From assembly GCA_050951725.1 (NCBI GenBank), contig JBMNJO010000001.1, forward strand, positions 806,001-870,000: DNA of 64,000 nt, written 5' to 3'. The stretch comes from DTU052 sp050951725. Lineage in GTDB: Bacteria; Bacillota; Syntrophomonadia; Syntrophomonadales; DTU052. Both the position numbers and the translations under genes were made by a program. Below are positions 17,184 through 25,337 of this stretch, piece by piece; the stretch's first letter is position 1, and each line of letters starts with the position of its first letter. The notes beneath the pieces were generated by a model, which worked only from the letters and a program-made list of their open reading frames with translations, did not search any database and was not told where the DNA came from.

Positions 17184-17891
17184 ATGAACGAACACATCAT
17201 TATTGATCGCCGATTCTGCGGCCCGCCTACTTCCGGCAATGGCGGTTATACCTGCGGTATGCTGGCCAATTTTGTGGGCTATCCTGCTGAAGTGACCCTG
17301 TTTATCCCGCCCCCTTTGGAAGTACCCTTAACGGTAAGACAGGAAAACGGCCAGTATATATTATCAGACGGGGATACCGTGGTGGCCAAAGGAGTGGCCA
17401 AGGCGGTTGATATAAAAGTACCAGAGCCGCCAACCATGGAAGAGGCCAAAGTCTCGAAAGCTGGTTCGGAAATCTTTGAAAAACACGCCTTCCCCACCTG
17501 CTTTGTATGCGGACCCCACCGGGGAGAATGCGATGGACTGAGGATTTTTGCCGGTCCGGTAGAAGGCCGTAACTATGTAGCGACCTCGTGGATTCCCGAT
17601 TCTTCTTTGACTGACGACCAGGGCATTGTCAGGAATGAAATAATCTGCGCAGCACTGGACTGTCCGGGAGCCTGGGCGGTATTTGCGGAAAGGACGCGGG
17701 TGATTGTCCTGGGCAAGCTGGCAGTTGACATCATTCAGAGGATGAAAGCAGACGATCCCTGCATTGTGGTGGGCTGGAAGATCGGAGAGGAAGGCCGGAA
17801 ATTATACGCTGGAACAGCTGTATTCTCAGAAACCGGCCAGTTATACGCCCGAGCCTTGGCAACGTGGATCGAGCTAAAAGAAAATCCCTAA
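17184..17891 (+). CDS. Hotdog-fold thioesterase-like protein
   Basis: A 235-aa protein that I read as a double hotdog of the PaaI/acyl-CoA thioesterase-like superfamily: the conserved segment FPTCFVCGPHRGECDGLRIFAGPV (about 104-127) and the CALDCPGAWAVFAE segment recur in unnamed thioesterase-like proteins. Substrate unknown. GGAGG sits 4 nt before the ATG, with a good promoter upstream and a strong terminator downstream, so it is monocistronic. It lies between acyl-CoA dehydrogenase and oxidative-stress genes. A classical catalytic motif was not identified. Confidence 0.65.
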   Translation: MNEHIIIDRRFCGPPTSGNGGYTCGMLANFVGYPAEVTLFIPPPLEVPLTVRQENGQYILSDGDTVVAKGVAKAVDIKVPEPPTMEEAKVSKAGSEIFEKHAFPTCFVCGPHRGECDGLRIFAGPVEGRNYVATSWIPDSSLTDDQGIVRNEIICAALDCPGAWAVFAERTRVIVLGKLAVDIIQRMKADDPCIVVGWKIGEEGRKLYAGTAVFSETGQLYARALATWIELKENP

Positions 17892-17918
17892 GAGCTCCAT
17901 TGAGGAAAGTTAAGGCGC

Positions 17919-17965
17919 AAAAAATCAGGGCTTTTCCGTCGTTCTCGGAAAAGCCCTGATTTTTT
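17919..17965 (+). terminator. Strong intrinsic terminator
   Basis: A perfect 20-bp stem (AAAAAATCAGGGCTTTTCCG with its complement) with a 7-nt loop and an 8-T tail on the plus strand. The A-run on the other side could make it work in both directions. It follows the hotdog gene by 27 nt. Confidence 0.92.
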
Positions 17966-18202
17966 TTGACATCAGCCCGGGAATCAACATGGCTTTCTAA
18001 TTTCTTAAGTGATAACTGCTTCCCCGCGCCTTTGTCACTCCGAAATCCGATTATAAACAAATTTTGTTCATGGTTGCTAAAAGGTATTGTTATATTGGTC
18101 TCGGCAGATTATTATTATGGAAACGGTGATATCCGCCATACCAGTCACTCAGTTTCGACTGGTTTAATGGCACGTGGAGTTCCTGTTTGTTACTGGCTGG
18201 TC

Positions 18203-18217
18203 TTTTGCGACGCAAAA
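18203..18217. promoter_or_regulatory. Palindrome upstream of rubrerythrin
   Basis: TTTTGCG-A-CGCAAAA is a perfect 15-bp palindrome 32 nt before the rbr start. A second dyad, CCAGTC-N10-GACTGG, lies at 18141-18162. Either could bind a redox or peroxide regulator; neither matches the PerR or Rex consensus. I see no gene in 17966-18249. Confidence 0.35.
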
Positions 18218-18249
18218 AATGTAAAGAGAATTAAGGGAGGTTAATTAGC

Positions 18250-18843
18250 ATGAATAGTTTGAAAGGAACCAAAACGGCGGTTAATCTTATGAAGGCGTTT
18301 GCCGGAGAATCACAGGCACGTAACCGTTATACCTTTTATGCTTCCGCAGCCGATAAAGAAGGCTACAAACAGATTAAGAACATATTTATTGAAACAGCTG
18401 ACAATGAAAAAGAACACGGCAAACGCTTCTACAAGTTTTTGCTGGAGGGCTTTGGAGGAGAATTACCTGCTGTTATCGACATTACCGCCGGTTTCCCAGT
18501 TGCCCAGGGGACTACTCTGGACAATCTGAAGGCTGCGGCTGAAGGCGAATACGAAGAGTGGAACGATCTCTATCCCGAATTCGCGAAAGTTGCAGAGGAG
18601 GAAGGTTTCCCGCAGATCGCAGCCGCTTTTAAGATGATCGCTCTCGCTGAGAAACGGCACGATACCAGATTTAAAAAACTGGCCGCCAATATTGAAAACG
18701 ACCAAGTCTTCAAAAAGGATACCAGCGTAGCATGGAAGTGCGGCAATTGTGGTTACGTTCACGAAGGGCCCGAAGCACCCCAAGTATGCCCGGCCTGCAT
18801 ACATCCGCAAGCATATTTTGAAGTATTTGTAGAAACGTATTAA
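18250..18843 (+). CDS. rbr: Rubrerythrin
   Basis: Non-haem diiron peroxidase that detoxifies hydrogen peroxide in anaerobes. The 197-aa protein has the ferritin-like four-helix diiron domain (FAGESQARNRYTFYA near 16-30, EKEHGKRFYKFL, EGEYEEWNDLYPEFAKVAEEEG, AEKRHDTRF) and a C-terminal rubredoxin-like iron site CGNCG...CPAC. GGGAGG precedes the ATG. It is followed by superoxide dismutase, so the two probably form an oxygen-defence unit, with a stem-loop between them. Confidence 0.95.
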   Translation: MNSLKGTKTAVNLMKAFAGESQARNRYTFYASAADKEGYKQIKNIFIETADNEKEHGKRFYKFLLEGFGGELPAVIDITAGFPVAQGTTLDNLKAAAEGEYEEWNDLYPEFAKVAEEEGFPQIAAAFKMIALAEKRHDTRFKKLAANIENDQVFKKDTSVAWKCGNCGYVHEGPEAPQVCPACIHPQAYFEVFVETY

Positions 18844-18895
18844 TTGGGTTGCCTAAACGCAATAACGATAATATCAATATGAGAGAACATTTACA

Positions 18896-18932
18896 TTATC
18901 CGAGGGAACGGATCAGAACGTCCCTCGGATAA
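18896..18932 (+). repeat. Stem-loop between rbr and sod, copy 1
   Basis: TTATCCGAGGGA and TCCCTCGGATAA (12 bp) enclose a 13-nt loop. It lacks a T-run. A related stem-loop occurs at 20412-20453, with the upper stem kept (CGAGGG/CCCTCG) and the lower stem changed in a paired way. Confidence 0.7.
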
Positions 18933-18980
18933 ACCCCATCACAGTTGGCGAGGTTGAAAAATGCAAGAGAGGTGAGTACA

Positions 18981-19562
18981 TTGGAACACAAGCTACCAGC
19001 ATTACCTTACTCAAGAGACGATCTTAGCCCCGTAATCTCAGCAGAAACCATAGACTATCATTACGGAAAGCACCATCAAGCCTACGTAAATAACCTTAAT
19101 AAACTGATTGCTGGAACCAATTATGAGAGTATGGAACTCACTGACATTATTAAGCAGTCATCGGGCGGCATATTTAACAATGCAGCGCAGGTATTTAACC
19201 ACAATTTCTATTGGAATTCCTTAAAACCTAACGGGGGTGGAGAACCAACCGGAAAGCTGGCTGAAGCGATTGACAATTATTTTGGTTCATTTGCGGCCTT
19301 TAAGGAGAAATTCACAGCCACAGCTATAGCCACGTTTGGTTCCGGCTGGACCTGGTTGGTTAAAAATGCCGATGGGAGTCTTGCAATAGTAAGTACGAGC
19401 AATGCAGGCACTCCCATAACTGATGAGAAAATCCCGTTGTTGACCTGTGATGTATGGGAACATGCCTATTATATTGACTACCGTAATGCCAGACCTGCCT
19501 ATGTAGAGCAGTTCTGGAACCTTGTAAACTGGGCCTTTGCCGAATCCAATTTTGAGAAGTAA
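18981..19562 (+). CDS. sodB: Superoxide dismutase (Fe/Mn family)
   Basis: Dismutates superoxide. The 193-aa product has the metal ligands in HYGKHHQAYV (first His), NHNFYW (second His) and DVWEHAYY (Asp and third His). The FNNAAQVFNHNFYW pattern and GSGWTWLV favour the iron-type branch, but metal choice cannot be fixed by sequence alone. The start is TTG at 18981 (LEHKLPALPYSRDDL) with AGGTG upstream; the in-frame TTG at 18945 would add an atypical extension. It lies downstream of rubrerythrin. Confidence 0.93.
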   Translation: MEHKLPALPYSRDDLSPVISAETIDYHYGKHHQAYVNNLNKLIAGTNYESMELTDIIKQSSGGIFNNAAQVFNHNFYWNSLKPNGGGEPTGKLAEAIDNYFGSFAAFKEKFTATAIATFGSGWTWLVKNADGSLAIVSTSNAGTPITDEKIPLLTCDVWEHAYYIDYRNARPAYVEQFWNLVNWAFAESNFEK

Positions 19563-19603
19563 TTTCTCATAATATAGTGCTCTCGCACTTGAAAGGAAAC
19601 AAG

Positions 19604-20353
19604 ATGGTAACCAACAGCAATCCGAAATGGTTGGCTAAAATTGGTTTCGCATTCGCGTTAATATCCTTTGCCATATATCTTTTATCTTACTTCCTTTTTC
19701 ACGATATCGATTTTATGAGCCACCATCTCATGATTGATTTGGCCTTTTTACCGATTGAGGTATTTTTGGTCGCCACAGTCTTTGAAAAGCTAATGGGACG
19801 CCGGGAAGAAAAAGCGCGGTTGGAAAGGTTGCACATGATCACCGGGGCTTTTTTTAATGAGGTGGGGACAGATCTGGTCAAGACTTTGGCCCAGAATAAT
19901 TCGGATGCGATGATAACAGTCAAGGATTATGACCTGAATGAAACCTGGTCTGATGCTGATTTCGCACGTTTTAAGAACAACATAAACCAAAATGTTGTTA
20001 AATTACAGATCAACGCCACCAATTTACTGGAACTTAGGGACTTATTGATCTCCAGACGAGAATACCTGCTGCGCTTGATGGAAAACAACAACCTCATGGA
20101 AAGTGAGCATTTTTCCCAGTTACTGCTGGCCATCTATCATTTGTTTGAAGAAATTCGGTTGCGAGAGGATTTACAAAACTTGAAGCCCAGTGACTTTGCT
20201 CACCTGAGCGAAGACGTCAGAAGAATATATTTACTGTTAACTGAACAATGGATTAATCATCTATCTCACATTAAAGAAAACACCCCTTACCTCTTTTCTC
20301 TGGCAGTACGAACCAACCCTTTTAATCCAGAAGCCAGCGTGGAAGTTGAATAG
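19604..20353 (+). CDS. Hypothetical two-helix membrane protein
   Basis: A 249-aa protein. Two hydrophobic helices near the N-terminus (FAFALISFAIYLLSYFLF about 15-32 and LMIDLAFLPIEVFLVATVF about 42-60) are followed by a long charged helical cytoplasmic part with no motif that I recognise. The ATG at 19604 follows AAAGGA. It starts about 40 nt after sod and is followed by the second stem-loop, so it may be co-transcribed with sod. The HDxDFMSHHLxID segment between the helices might bind metal (inference). Confidence 0.7.
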   Translation: MVTNSNPKWLAKIGFAFALISFAIYLLSYFLFHDIDFMSHHLMIDLAFLPIEVFLVATVFEKLMGRREEKARLERLHMITGAFFNEVGTDLVKTLAQNNSDAMITVKDYDLNETWSDADFARFKNNINQNVVKLQINATNLLELRDLLISRREYLLRLMENNNLMESEHFSQLLLAIYHLFEEIRLREDLQNLKPSDFAHLSEDVRRIYLLLTEQWINHLSHIKENTPYLFSLAVRTNPFNPEASVEVE

Positions 20354-20411
20354 GCTTTATAGCCGCAAGTTCGACCATTTGCGGCGTGTTAATATGAAGC
20401 TCGGAAAAATA

Positions 20412-20453
20412 CACTACCCGAGGGAACCGATTGAGACCGGCCCTCGGGTAGTG
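20412..20453 (+). terminator. Stem-loop copy 2, likely terminator
   Basis: CACTACCCGAGGG and CCCTCGGGTAGTG (13 bp) with a 16-nt loop, followed by CTTTTATG on plus. It is related to the stem-loop at 18896-18932. Confidence 0.6.
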
Positions 20454-20495
20454 CTTTTATGCAGTTTTCTTCGACCTGCCGGATTGTTACTTATA

Positions 20496-21278
20496 TTACC
20501 GGCCCTTGAATACCGGTTTTCTTTTCTCAAAAAAGGCGGCAATAGCTTCTTTTTGGTCTTCGGTACCACAGCAGTACGTCGTCTGGGCCTGTTCAAAAAG
20601 GAGTCCGGCCCGGACGCTGCTCTCCGCGGCCAGATTTATGCCTTTCTTGGCCATCTTAATAGCTACTGGGGGGAGATTGGCCATTTTGTTGGCGTACTTC
20701 ATTGCTGTCTCCATTAGGTTTTCAGGCTCAGTTACGATCTCAACCAGTCCGATGGCCTTGGCTTCAGCGGTATCAATTTCGTCGCAACACATGATCATTC
20801 GTTTCGCCTGACCTGAGCCAACCAGCTTGGTCAAACGAGTGGTTCCACCCATGTCTGGAGCGAGGCCAAATCGAACCTCGGGAATGGAGAAACGGGCATT
20901 GGTCGCGGCAACGCGGATATCACAGGCGAGGATAAACTCCATCGCGGAACCATAGCAGAGTCCATGGATGGCGGCTACCACTGGCACCGGAAACTCCTCC
21001 CAAACAGTATAGACCGACTGTGACCAGGCGACAGTATTAAGGACTACCTCAGAATCAAAGGTGTTTAACTCATTGAGATCAATTCCGGCCGAAAAATGAT
21101 CACCTTTGGCGCTGATAACGACCGCACCCAGGTCCTCCATTTTTACGATTTCCTGGGCCGCCTGTAAGATTTCCTCCCATACACTGGGACCTAAGGTATT
21201 AAACTTCTCAGCGCGATTGATAGTCAGGGTGGCAATTTTGCCTTCCTTACCTACCAGCAAGTGTTTATAGTCTCCCAT
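20496..21278 (-). CDS. Enoyl-CoA hydratase/isomerase family protein
   Basis: A 260-aa crotonase-fold enzyme. The oxyanion-hole segment FSAGIDLNEL (about 62-71) and GLCYGSAMEFILACD (about 108-122), plus PEVRFGLAPDMGGTTRL, include both glutamates expected in a hydratase. The exact substrate is unknown. The C-terminus FFEKRKPVFKGR is typical of the family. AGGAGGTTAG precedes the ATG. It lies downstream of the NMO-type oxidoreductase and PadR genes on the same strand, possibly one transcript. Confidence 0.9.
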   Translation of the reverse strand: MGDYKHLLVGKEGKIATLTINRAEKFNTLGPSVWEEILQAAQEIVKMEDLGAVVISAKGDHFSAGIDLNELNTFDSEVVLNTVAWSQSVYTVWEEFPVPVVAAIHGLCYGSAMEFILACDIRVAATNARFSIPEVRFGLAPDMGGTTRLTKLVGSGQAKRMIMCCDEIDTAEAKAIGLVEIVTEPENLMETAMKYANKMANLPPVAIKMAKKGINLAAESSVRAGLLFEQAQTTYCCGTEDQKEAIAAFFEKRKPVFKGR

Positions 21279-21326
21279 TTAAACTAACCTCCTGTATTCT
21301 TATCATGGTAATTCATGGCGACAACA

Positions 21327-22295
21327 CTAGAAGAGGGCCAGACTACGACGCAGGATTTCCTCAGCTTCTGCGACCATGCGATCGAGCAGTTCCTGACAGG
21401 ATACTACATCATTGATCAAGCCGATAGACTGCCCCACCATGAGAGCCGCGCCGTCAACGTCGCCATTTTGCCATGCGGCATTAGAGCGATGGCCGGACAG
21501 GAGAGGAATAATCTCATCAGCTCCTCCACTCCGTTCCTCAATAGCCAGGATCTGATTGACCAGCTCATTTTTCAGGGCACGGCCTTGCAGGCCGATGCTC
21601 TTGCAGATGAGGGTGGTATCCTGCTCCTGACGTTTAATCATTTCATCGTAAATATTGGGGTGGACCTCACATTCCTTGGTAGCGATAAAACGGGTAGCCA
21701 TCATGACTCCATCGGCGCCCAAAGCAAGAGCTGCCGCCATGGTGCGGCCATCCGCGATGCCGCCGGTGGTGATTACCGGGATTTTAACAGATTCCGCAAT
21801 CCGGGGAGTGAGAACCATTGTAGTTACATCGTCGTTTAAGGGATGACCCCCTTCTTCAATACCAGCCGCCAGGATGGCGTCATAGCCTATCTTTTCAATA
21901 TTGATAGCGTGGCGGACGGCGCCTACCTTGTGCATGATCTTAACGCCAGCCTCATGCACCATGTCGATGTATTGGACAGCAGGTTTTCCGGATACTTCGA
22001 TGACGTCAACCTTCTCCTCACAGCATACTCTAAAGTAATCGTCGTACGTTTCAGGCTTAATGCGGATAGAGGGAAGGAGGGTTATGTTTACACCAATAGG
22101 TTTATCGGTTAACTGGCGGGTTTCGCGCAGAGCAGCCCGTAATTCTTCCCCAGTGTTGTAGTTGCCGGCGGTTATGTTGCCGAGACCACCCGCATTAGAG
22201 ATGGCGGCGCAGAGTTTAGGTTTGCAGAGCCACATCATGCCGCCGCAGATGATGGGGTACTTGATGCCAAACAATTCGGTTATTCTGGTTTTCAC
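21327..22295 (-). CDS. NMO/2-nitropropane dioxygenase-type FMN oxidoreductase
   Basis: A 322-aa TIM-barrel flavoprotein of the nitronate monooxygenase/FabK superfamily. The N-terminus KYPIICGGMMW, the NAGGLGNIT segment, and the FMN-phosphate motif GGIADGRTMAAALALGADGVMMATRF (about 180-205) are characteristic. It could oxidise alkyl nitronates or act as an enoyl reductase-like enzyme; the sequence does not decide. GTG start at 22295 with AAGGAGG at 7 nt. It lies between padR and the enoyl-CoA hydratase gene. Confidence 0.85.
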   Translation of the reverse strand: MKTRITELFGIKYPIICGGMMWLCKPKLCAAISNAGGLGNITAGNYNTGEELRAALRETRQLTDKPIGVNITLLPSIRIKPETYDDYFRVCCEEKVDVIEVSGKPAVQYIDMVHEAGVKIMHKVGAVRHAINIEKIGYDAILAAGIEEGGHPLNDDVTTMVLTPRIAESVKIPVITTGGIADGRTMAAALALGADGVMMATRFIATKECEVHPNIYDEMIKRQEQDTTLICKSIGLQGRALKNELVNQILAIEERSGGADEIIPLLSGHRSNAAWQNGDVDGAALMVGQSIGLINDVVSCQELLDRMVAEAEEILRRSLALF

Positions 22296-22382
22296 GTCAA
22301 AACCTCCTTAATGAAGTTTAGCCTAAGGGAATTATAACCGTTCTCGGCTGAGCTTGTTGTTTGCTCAAGTTGCGGAACGTAC

Positions 22383-22934
22383 TCATGAGCGGCCCGCAAC
22401 CGGCGGTGTATTTTCATCACTCCCCTCTTGTTTTAACTCAGCCAATAGATTTTCGTGCCAGTTGGTCAGGAATGCATTGAATTCCAGTCCATAACGCAAA
22501 GTGTAGGCCTGGTATCGATCAGAGGACTTACCAACCCCTTTGCTTATTTCTTTCAGACGTTCACCGCTGTCACGAATCTGTTCCAGATGTTCCTCCAGAA
22601 TGGAAATCAACTTTTCGCGCGGAAGGTTGTGAGCAAAGAAAATGCGCACCAGCATGTCGTACTTAATCGACAACGGTTTCAAGGGTGCTTCAAGCCATTC
22701 CAGAAACTGACCGCGTCCCTTTTCAGTTAAAGTATACACTTTCTGATAACGTCCTTTACGGACCTCTTCCCGCGATTCTACCAACTGGTCCATCTCGAGC
22801 TTTTTCAGGGTTGGATATAACCCTCCATAACTCACATTGGAGAAGAAAGAGGTGCTATAGCTCATCATTTTCTTAATCTCGTAACCACTCATATCGCGAA
22901 ATGTTAAGCATCCCATTATTATGTTTCTGAGCAT
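22383..22934 (-). CDS. PadR-family transcriptional regulator
   Basis: A 183-aa regulator with the PadR winged helix: LRNIIMGCLTFRDMSGYEIKKMM, VSYGGLYPTLKKLE and KVYTLTEKGRGQF, then a C-terminal helical dimerisation domain (Vir_act_alpha_C type). The ATG at 22934 is favoured because GGAGG lies 9 nt upstream. The upstream AT-rich dyad TATATA...TATATTTATATA (about 22963-22982) may be its operator. It probably controls itself and the downstream oxidoreductase and hydratase genes (inference). Confidence 0.87.
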   Translation of the reverse strand: MLRNIIMGCLTFRDMSGYEIKKMMSYSTSFFSNVSYGGLYPTLKKLEMDQLVESREEVRKGRYQKVYTLTEKGRGQFLEWLEAPLKPLSIKYDMLVRIFFAHNLPREKLISILEEHLEQIRDSGERLKEISKGVGKSSDRYQAYTLRYGLEFNAFLTNWHENLLAELKQEGSDENTPPVAGRS

Positions 22935-23131
22935 CTCCGCCATCCTCCAATATGTAATTTTTATATATAGTATATTTATATAAAAACAATGGGCAAAAAT
23001 CAAGACTGTTTACGCTCCTAATCTACACTATAACATGATAAGTATGCCGTGGTCGGCAAGGTGGGATTCGGAACTGTAGAAAAAGGCCATTTTTCACCTA
23101 AATCGAATATTGGTTTGCATTACCGGCAAAT

Positions 23132-23350
23132 ATGAGAGAAAAGAGGGCTCTCCATGCAGTACTGGTTAAACTGGGACCGACTTTTGTCAAGTTTGGCCAA
23201 ATGTTAAGCACTCGCTCCGACCTGCTCCCCCGCATTTACATTGAGGCATTAGAAGCACTGCAGGACAAAGTTACTTCCATGGGCCATGAAGATCTGAAAA
23301 AGGTACTCTGCGCAGAATTCGGATGTCTGGACGATTACTGCTTCAGGTAG
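23132..23350 (+). pseudogene. AarF/UbiB-family kinase, N-terminal fragment
   Basis: The 72-residue reading frame contains ALHAVLVKLGPTFVKFGQML and STRSDLLPRIYIEALEALQDKV, the KxGQ-type N-terminal segment of ABC1/AarF/UbiB atypical kinases, which are normally about 550 aa. The frame stops after FGCLDDYCFR, exactly where it meets the 3' end of the convergent carboxypeptidase gene. No kinase core follows. I read it as a truncated remnant from a rearrangement. The first ATG has no good ribosome site. Confidence 0.75.
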
Positions 23351-24321
23351 TTCCCATAAACCGTAAAGGCATCCATAATATGATACGGTTGTGTTTTGTG
23401 ATCACCGGCTGCGCCCGCAGTAACCAAAATATATTCTGTGCCGTTTTTTTCAGCCAGGCTGGCCAGACATTGTCCGGATTCAGCGGTATAGCCAGTTTTG
23501 CCACCGAGGATTCTTCCCCCGTCAAACTCATAGGTTTCGGTTTTAACAAACAGTGTACTGTATAAAGTGATTCCACCGGGATGCCGGTTGGTACTGGCAG
23601 TAGAATGGCGCATAGATGTGAAAACCTGGCGAAAAGTCTCATTATGCAAGGCGTACTCCAGCAAAACAGCGATATCTTTCACTGTACTATAGTGATTGTC
23701 ATCGTAAAGGCCGCACACGTTTGTGAAATGAGTATCCTTCATACCCAGTTGCTCTGCCTTCCGGTTCATCAGCTTTACAAATTCACTTTCCGAGCCCGAA
23801 ACCTTAAGGGCCAGTCCGACTGAAGCATCTGCACCGGATGGCAGTAGCGTTCCGTACAGCAGGTCAATAGCTGGAACTTCCTCACCAGGTAAGAAACCGG
23901 CCAATGAGGCATTTGCCGCATACAAGTCCTTAAAGATCTTGTTTTCCAGAATAACAGGCTCATGTAAGTCAGCTATATTTTCGATTGCTACTATGGCCGT
24001 CATGATTTTGGTAAGAGATGCCGGAGAAATTCGTTCCTCACTTCTGCTTTCAAAACCTACCTGCTGATCCCGCAGACGTACCAGTATTGCATACGGACTA
24101 TACAGTTCCCTGTCCGTGGAGTTCAGAATAATCGGTTCCTCGGCATCCGGGTTCGAGGGTGTATCTGACCCTGATAAACGGGTGGAAATGTCCACAGATA
24201 TTCGCTCTATAATAGGTGGTATAAATTTACTTGCAGTGCTATACGCACCGGTTATTAATAACACTGCAATTAATATTAAGCTAAAAATCCTGGTAAATCT
24301 CGGCTGTCTTCTCCGACGCAT
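23335..24321 (-). CDS. D-alanyl-D-alanine carboxypeptidase, S11 family
   Basis: A 328-aa penicillin-binding-type DD-carboxypeptidase anchored by an N-terminal helix (IFSLILIAVLLITGAYS, 12-28). It has the serine motif SLTK (S102, K105) and KTG in GGKTGYTAESG; the SxN motif reads SGA (LPSGADASV), so the asparagine is replaced. AAAGGAG precedes the ATG. It lies downstream of a VanS-like kinase remnant, and PBP-type carboxypeptidases occur in some van-like clusters (VanY-D), so a peptidoglycan-stress role is possible. A decayed copy lies at 30455-30680. Confidence 0.88.
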   Translation of the reverse strand: MRRRRQPRFTRIFSLILIAVLLITGAYSTASKFIPPIIERISVDISTRLSGSDTPSNPDAEEPIILNSTDRELYSPYAILVRLRDQQVGFESRSEERISPASLTKIMTAIVAIENIADLHEPVILENKIFKDLYAANASLAGFLPGEEVPAIDLLYGTLLPSGADASVGLALKVSGSESEFVKLMNRKAEQLGMKDTHFTNVCGLYDDNHYSTVKDIAVLLEYALHNETFRQVFTSMRHSTASTNRHPGGITLYSTLFVKTETYEFDGGRILGGKTGYTAESGQCLASLAEKNGTEYILVTAGAAGDHKTQPYHIMDAFTVYGNYLKQ

Positions 24322-24395
24322 AAAAACAACTCCTTTTTTTGTTCCATTGAACCAAAAATCAAGGAGCCATGTTTTAACTCCGCCTTATCAAAATC

Positions 24396-25016
24396 TTAAG
24401 ATTCTCTTATGATGGGCAGGACAACTGTAAAAACAGTCTGGTCGTCGTCACTTTGCACTGAAATGTCACCCTGGTGGGCAGTTACTATCTCTTTGGCTAT
24501 CGCAAGTCCCAATCCGGCGCCGCCGGTTTTACTGGACCTGGAGGTATCCAAGCGGTAAAACTTTTCAAAGATTGTATCCAGCTTGTGGGAAGAAATCGGA
24601 TTGCCGTGATTGGAAAAAGTGATGACTACATTTTCTTCCTGTTGGGCCGCAGAGATTTCAATAATACTGTCATCATAGCTATAGGCTATGGCGTTCTTCA
24701 GAATGTTATTAAAGACCCGCGCCAGTTTGTCGCCATCTCCCCACAGGACAAGGCCATCCGGGACCTTAACCACCACCTGCTTTCCTTGTGGCGTTAACAT
24801 CGGATAGAACTCGTCGGCCATTTGCTGAAACATTAATGGCAAATTGATTTTTTCACGGTTCAAAGTTATAGTCTGGAGATTAAATCTTGTGATTTCAAAG
24901 AATTCATTGATCAGATGCTCCAACCGGTAGGCCTTTTCCAAAGTTATCCCGATGTATTTTGCTAACCGGTAAGCGATAAGGTTATAAGGTATGCCAGAAA
25001 CCACAGGTGTGCCCAC
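24396..25016 (-). pseudogene. VanS-like sensor histidine kinase, C-terminal remnant
   Basis: The frame keeps the end of the DHp helix (LEKAYRLEHLINEFFEITRFN), the N box NNILKNAIAYS, and the GGAGLGLAIAKEIV G2 box of a VanS-like kinase. The phosphoacceptor-histidine segment, HAMP and membrane part are missing. Upstream of about 24990 the DNA reads, in another frame, as an acyltransferase fragment, so the first 15 or so residues of this frame are not native. No response regulator is nearby. Likely non-functional, though an ATP-binding domain could fold. Confidence 0.8.
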
Positions 25017-25216
25017 TCAAAATTTCTTTGTGGAGCCACGCCGATAAAAAACTGGGGATAAAACTCAATATACGATAAGGTTTCCCCCACCTGGCTTATG
25101 ACCCGATAATAAACCTGCGGTGGGACAATCACCAGTGTACCAAACACGAAAGAGATAAACAGACGTCTGGTGCGTTCCCTGACATACTCGTGTCCGGATC
25201 TAAAATTCAGGGCGAA
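24962..25216 (-). pseudogene. Acyltransferase-3-family membrane protein fragment
   Basis: About 80 residues (FVFGTLVIVPPQVYY, IEFYPQFF and NFEWAHLWFLAYLI) match the middle of acyltransferase family 3 (OafA/YrhL-like) proteins. Both ends are missing: the 3' side runs into the kinase remnant and the 5' side into a 17-bp inverted repeat. It seems to be an internal piece left by recombination. Confidence 0.7.
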
Positions 25217-25230
25217 CCAGGTTCCAGCGC

Positions 25231-25285
25231 AAGTGTAAGAACTTCTGATTAATTGTAATACTACTTCACAGAAGTTCTTACACTT
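25231..25285. repeat. 17-bp perfect inverted repeat
   Basis: AAGTGTAAGAACTTCTG (25231-25247) and its exact complement (25269-25285) flank 21 nt. It borders the acyltransferase remnant and lies 50 nt beyond the subtilase stop. It could act as a terminator, but there is no T-run; a small mobile-element remnant is also possible. The gap 25217-25337 holds nothing else. Confidence 0.65.
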
Positions 25286-25337
25286 TCGCGACATGCTCTA
25301 CCTTCCCTTAGCTTTTTCCTTATCTCGTTTCATATCG

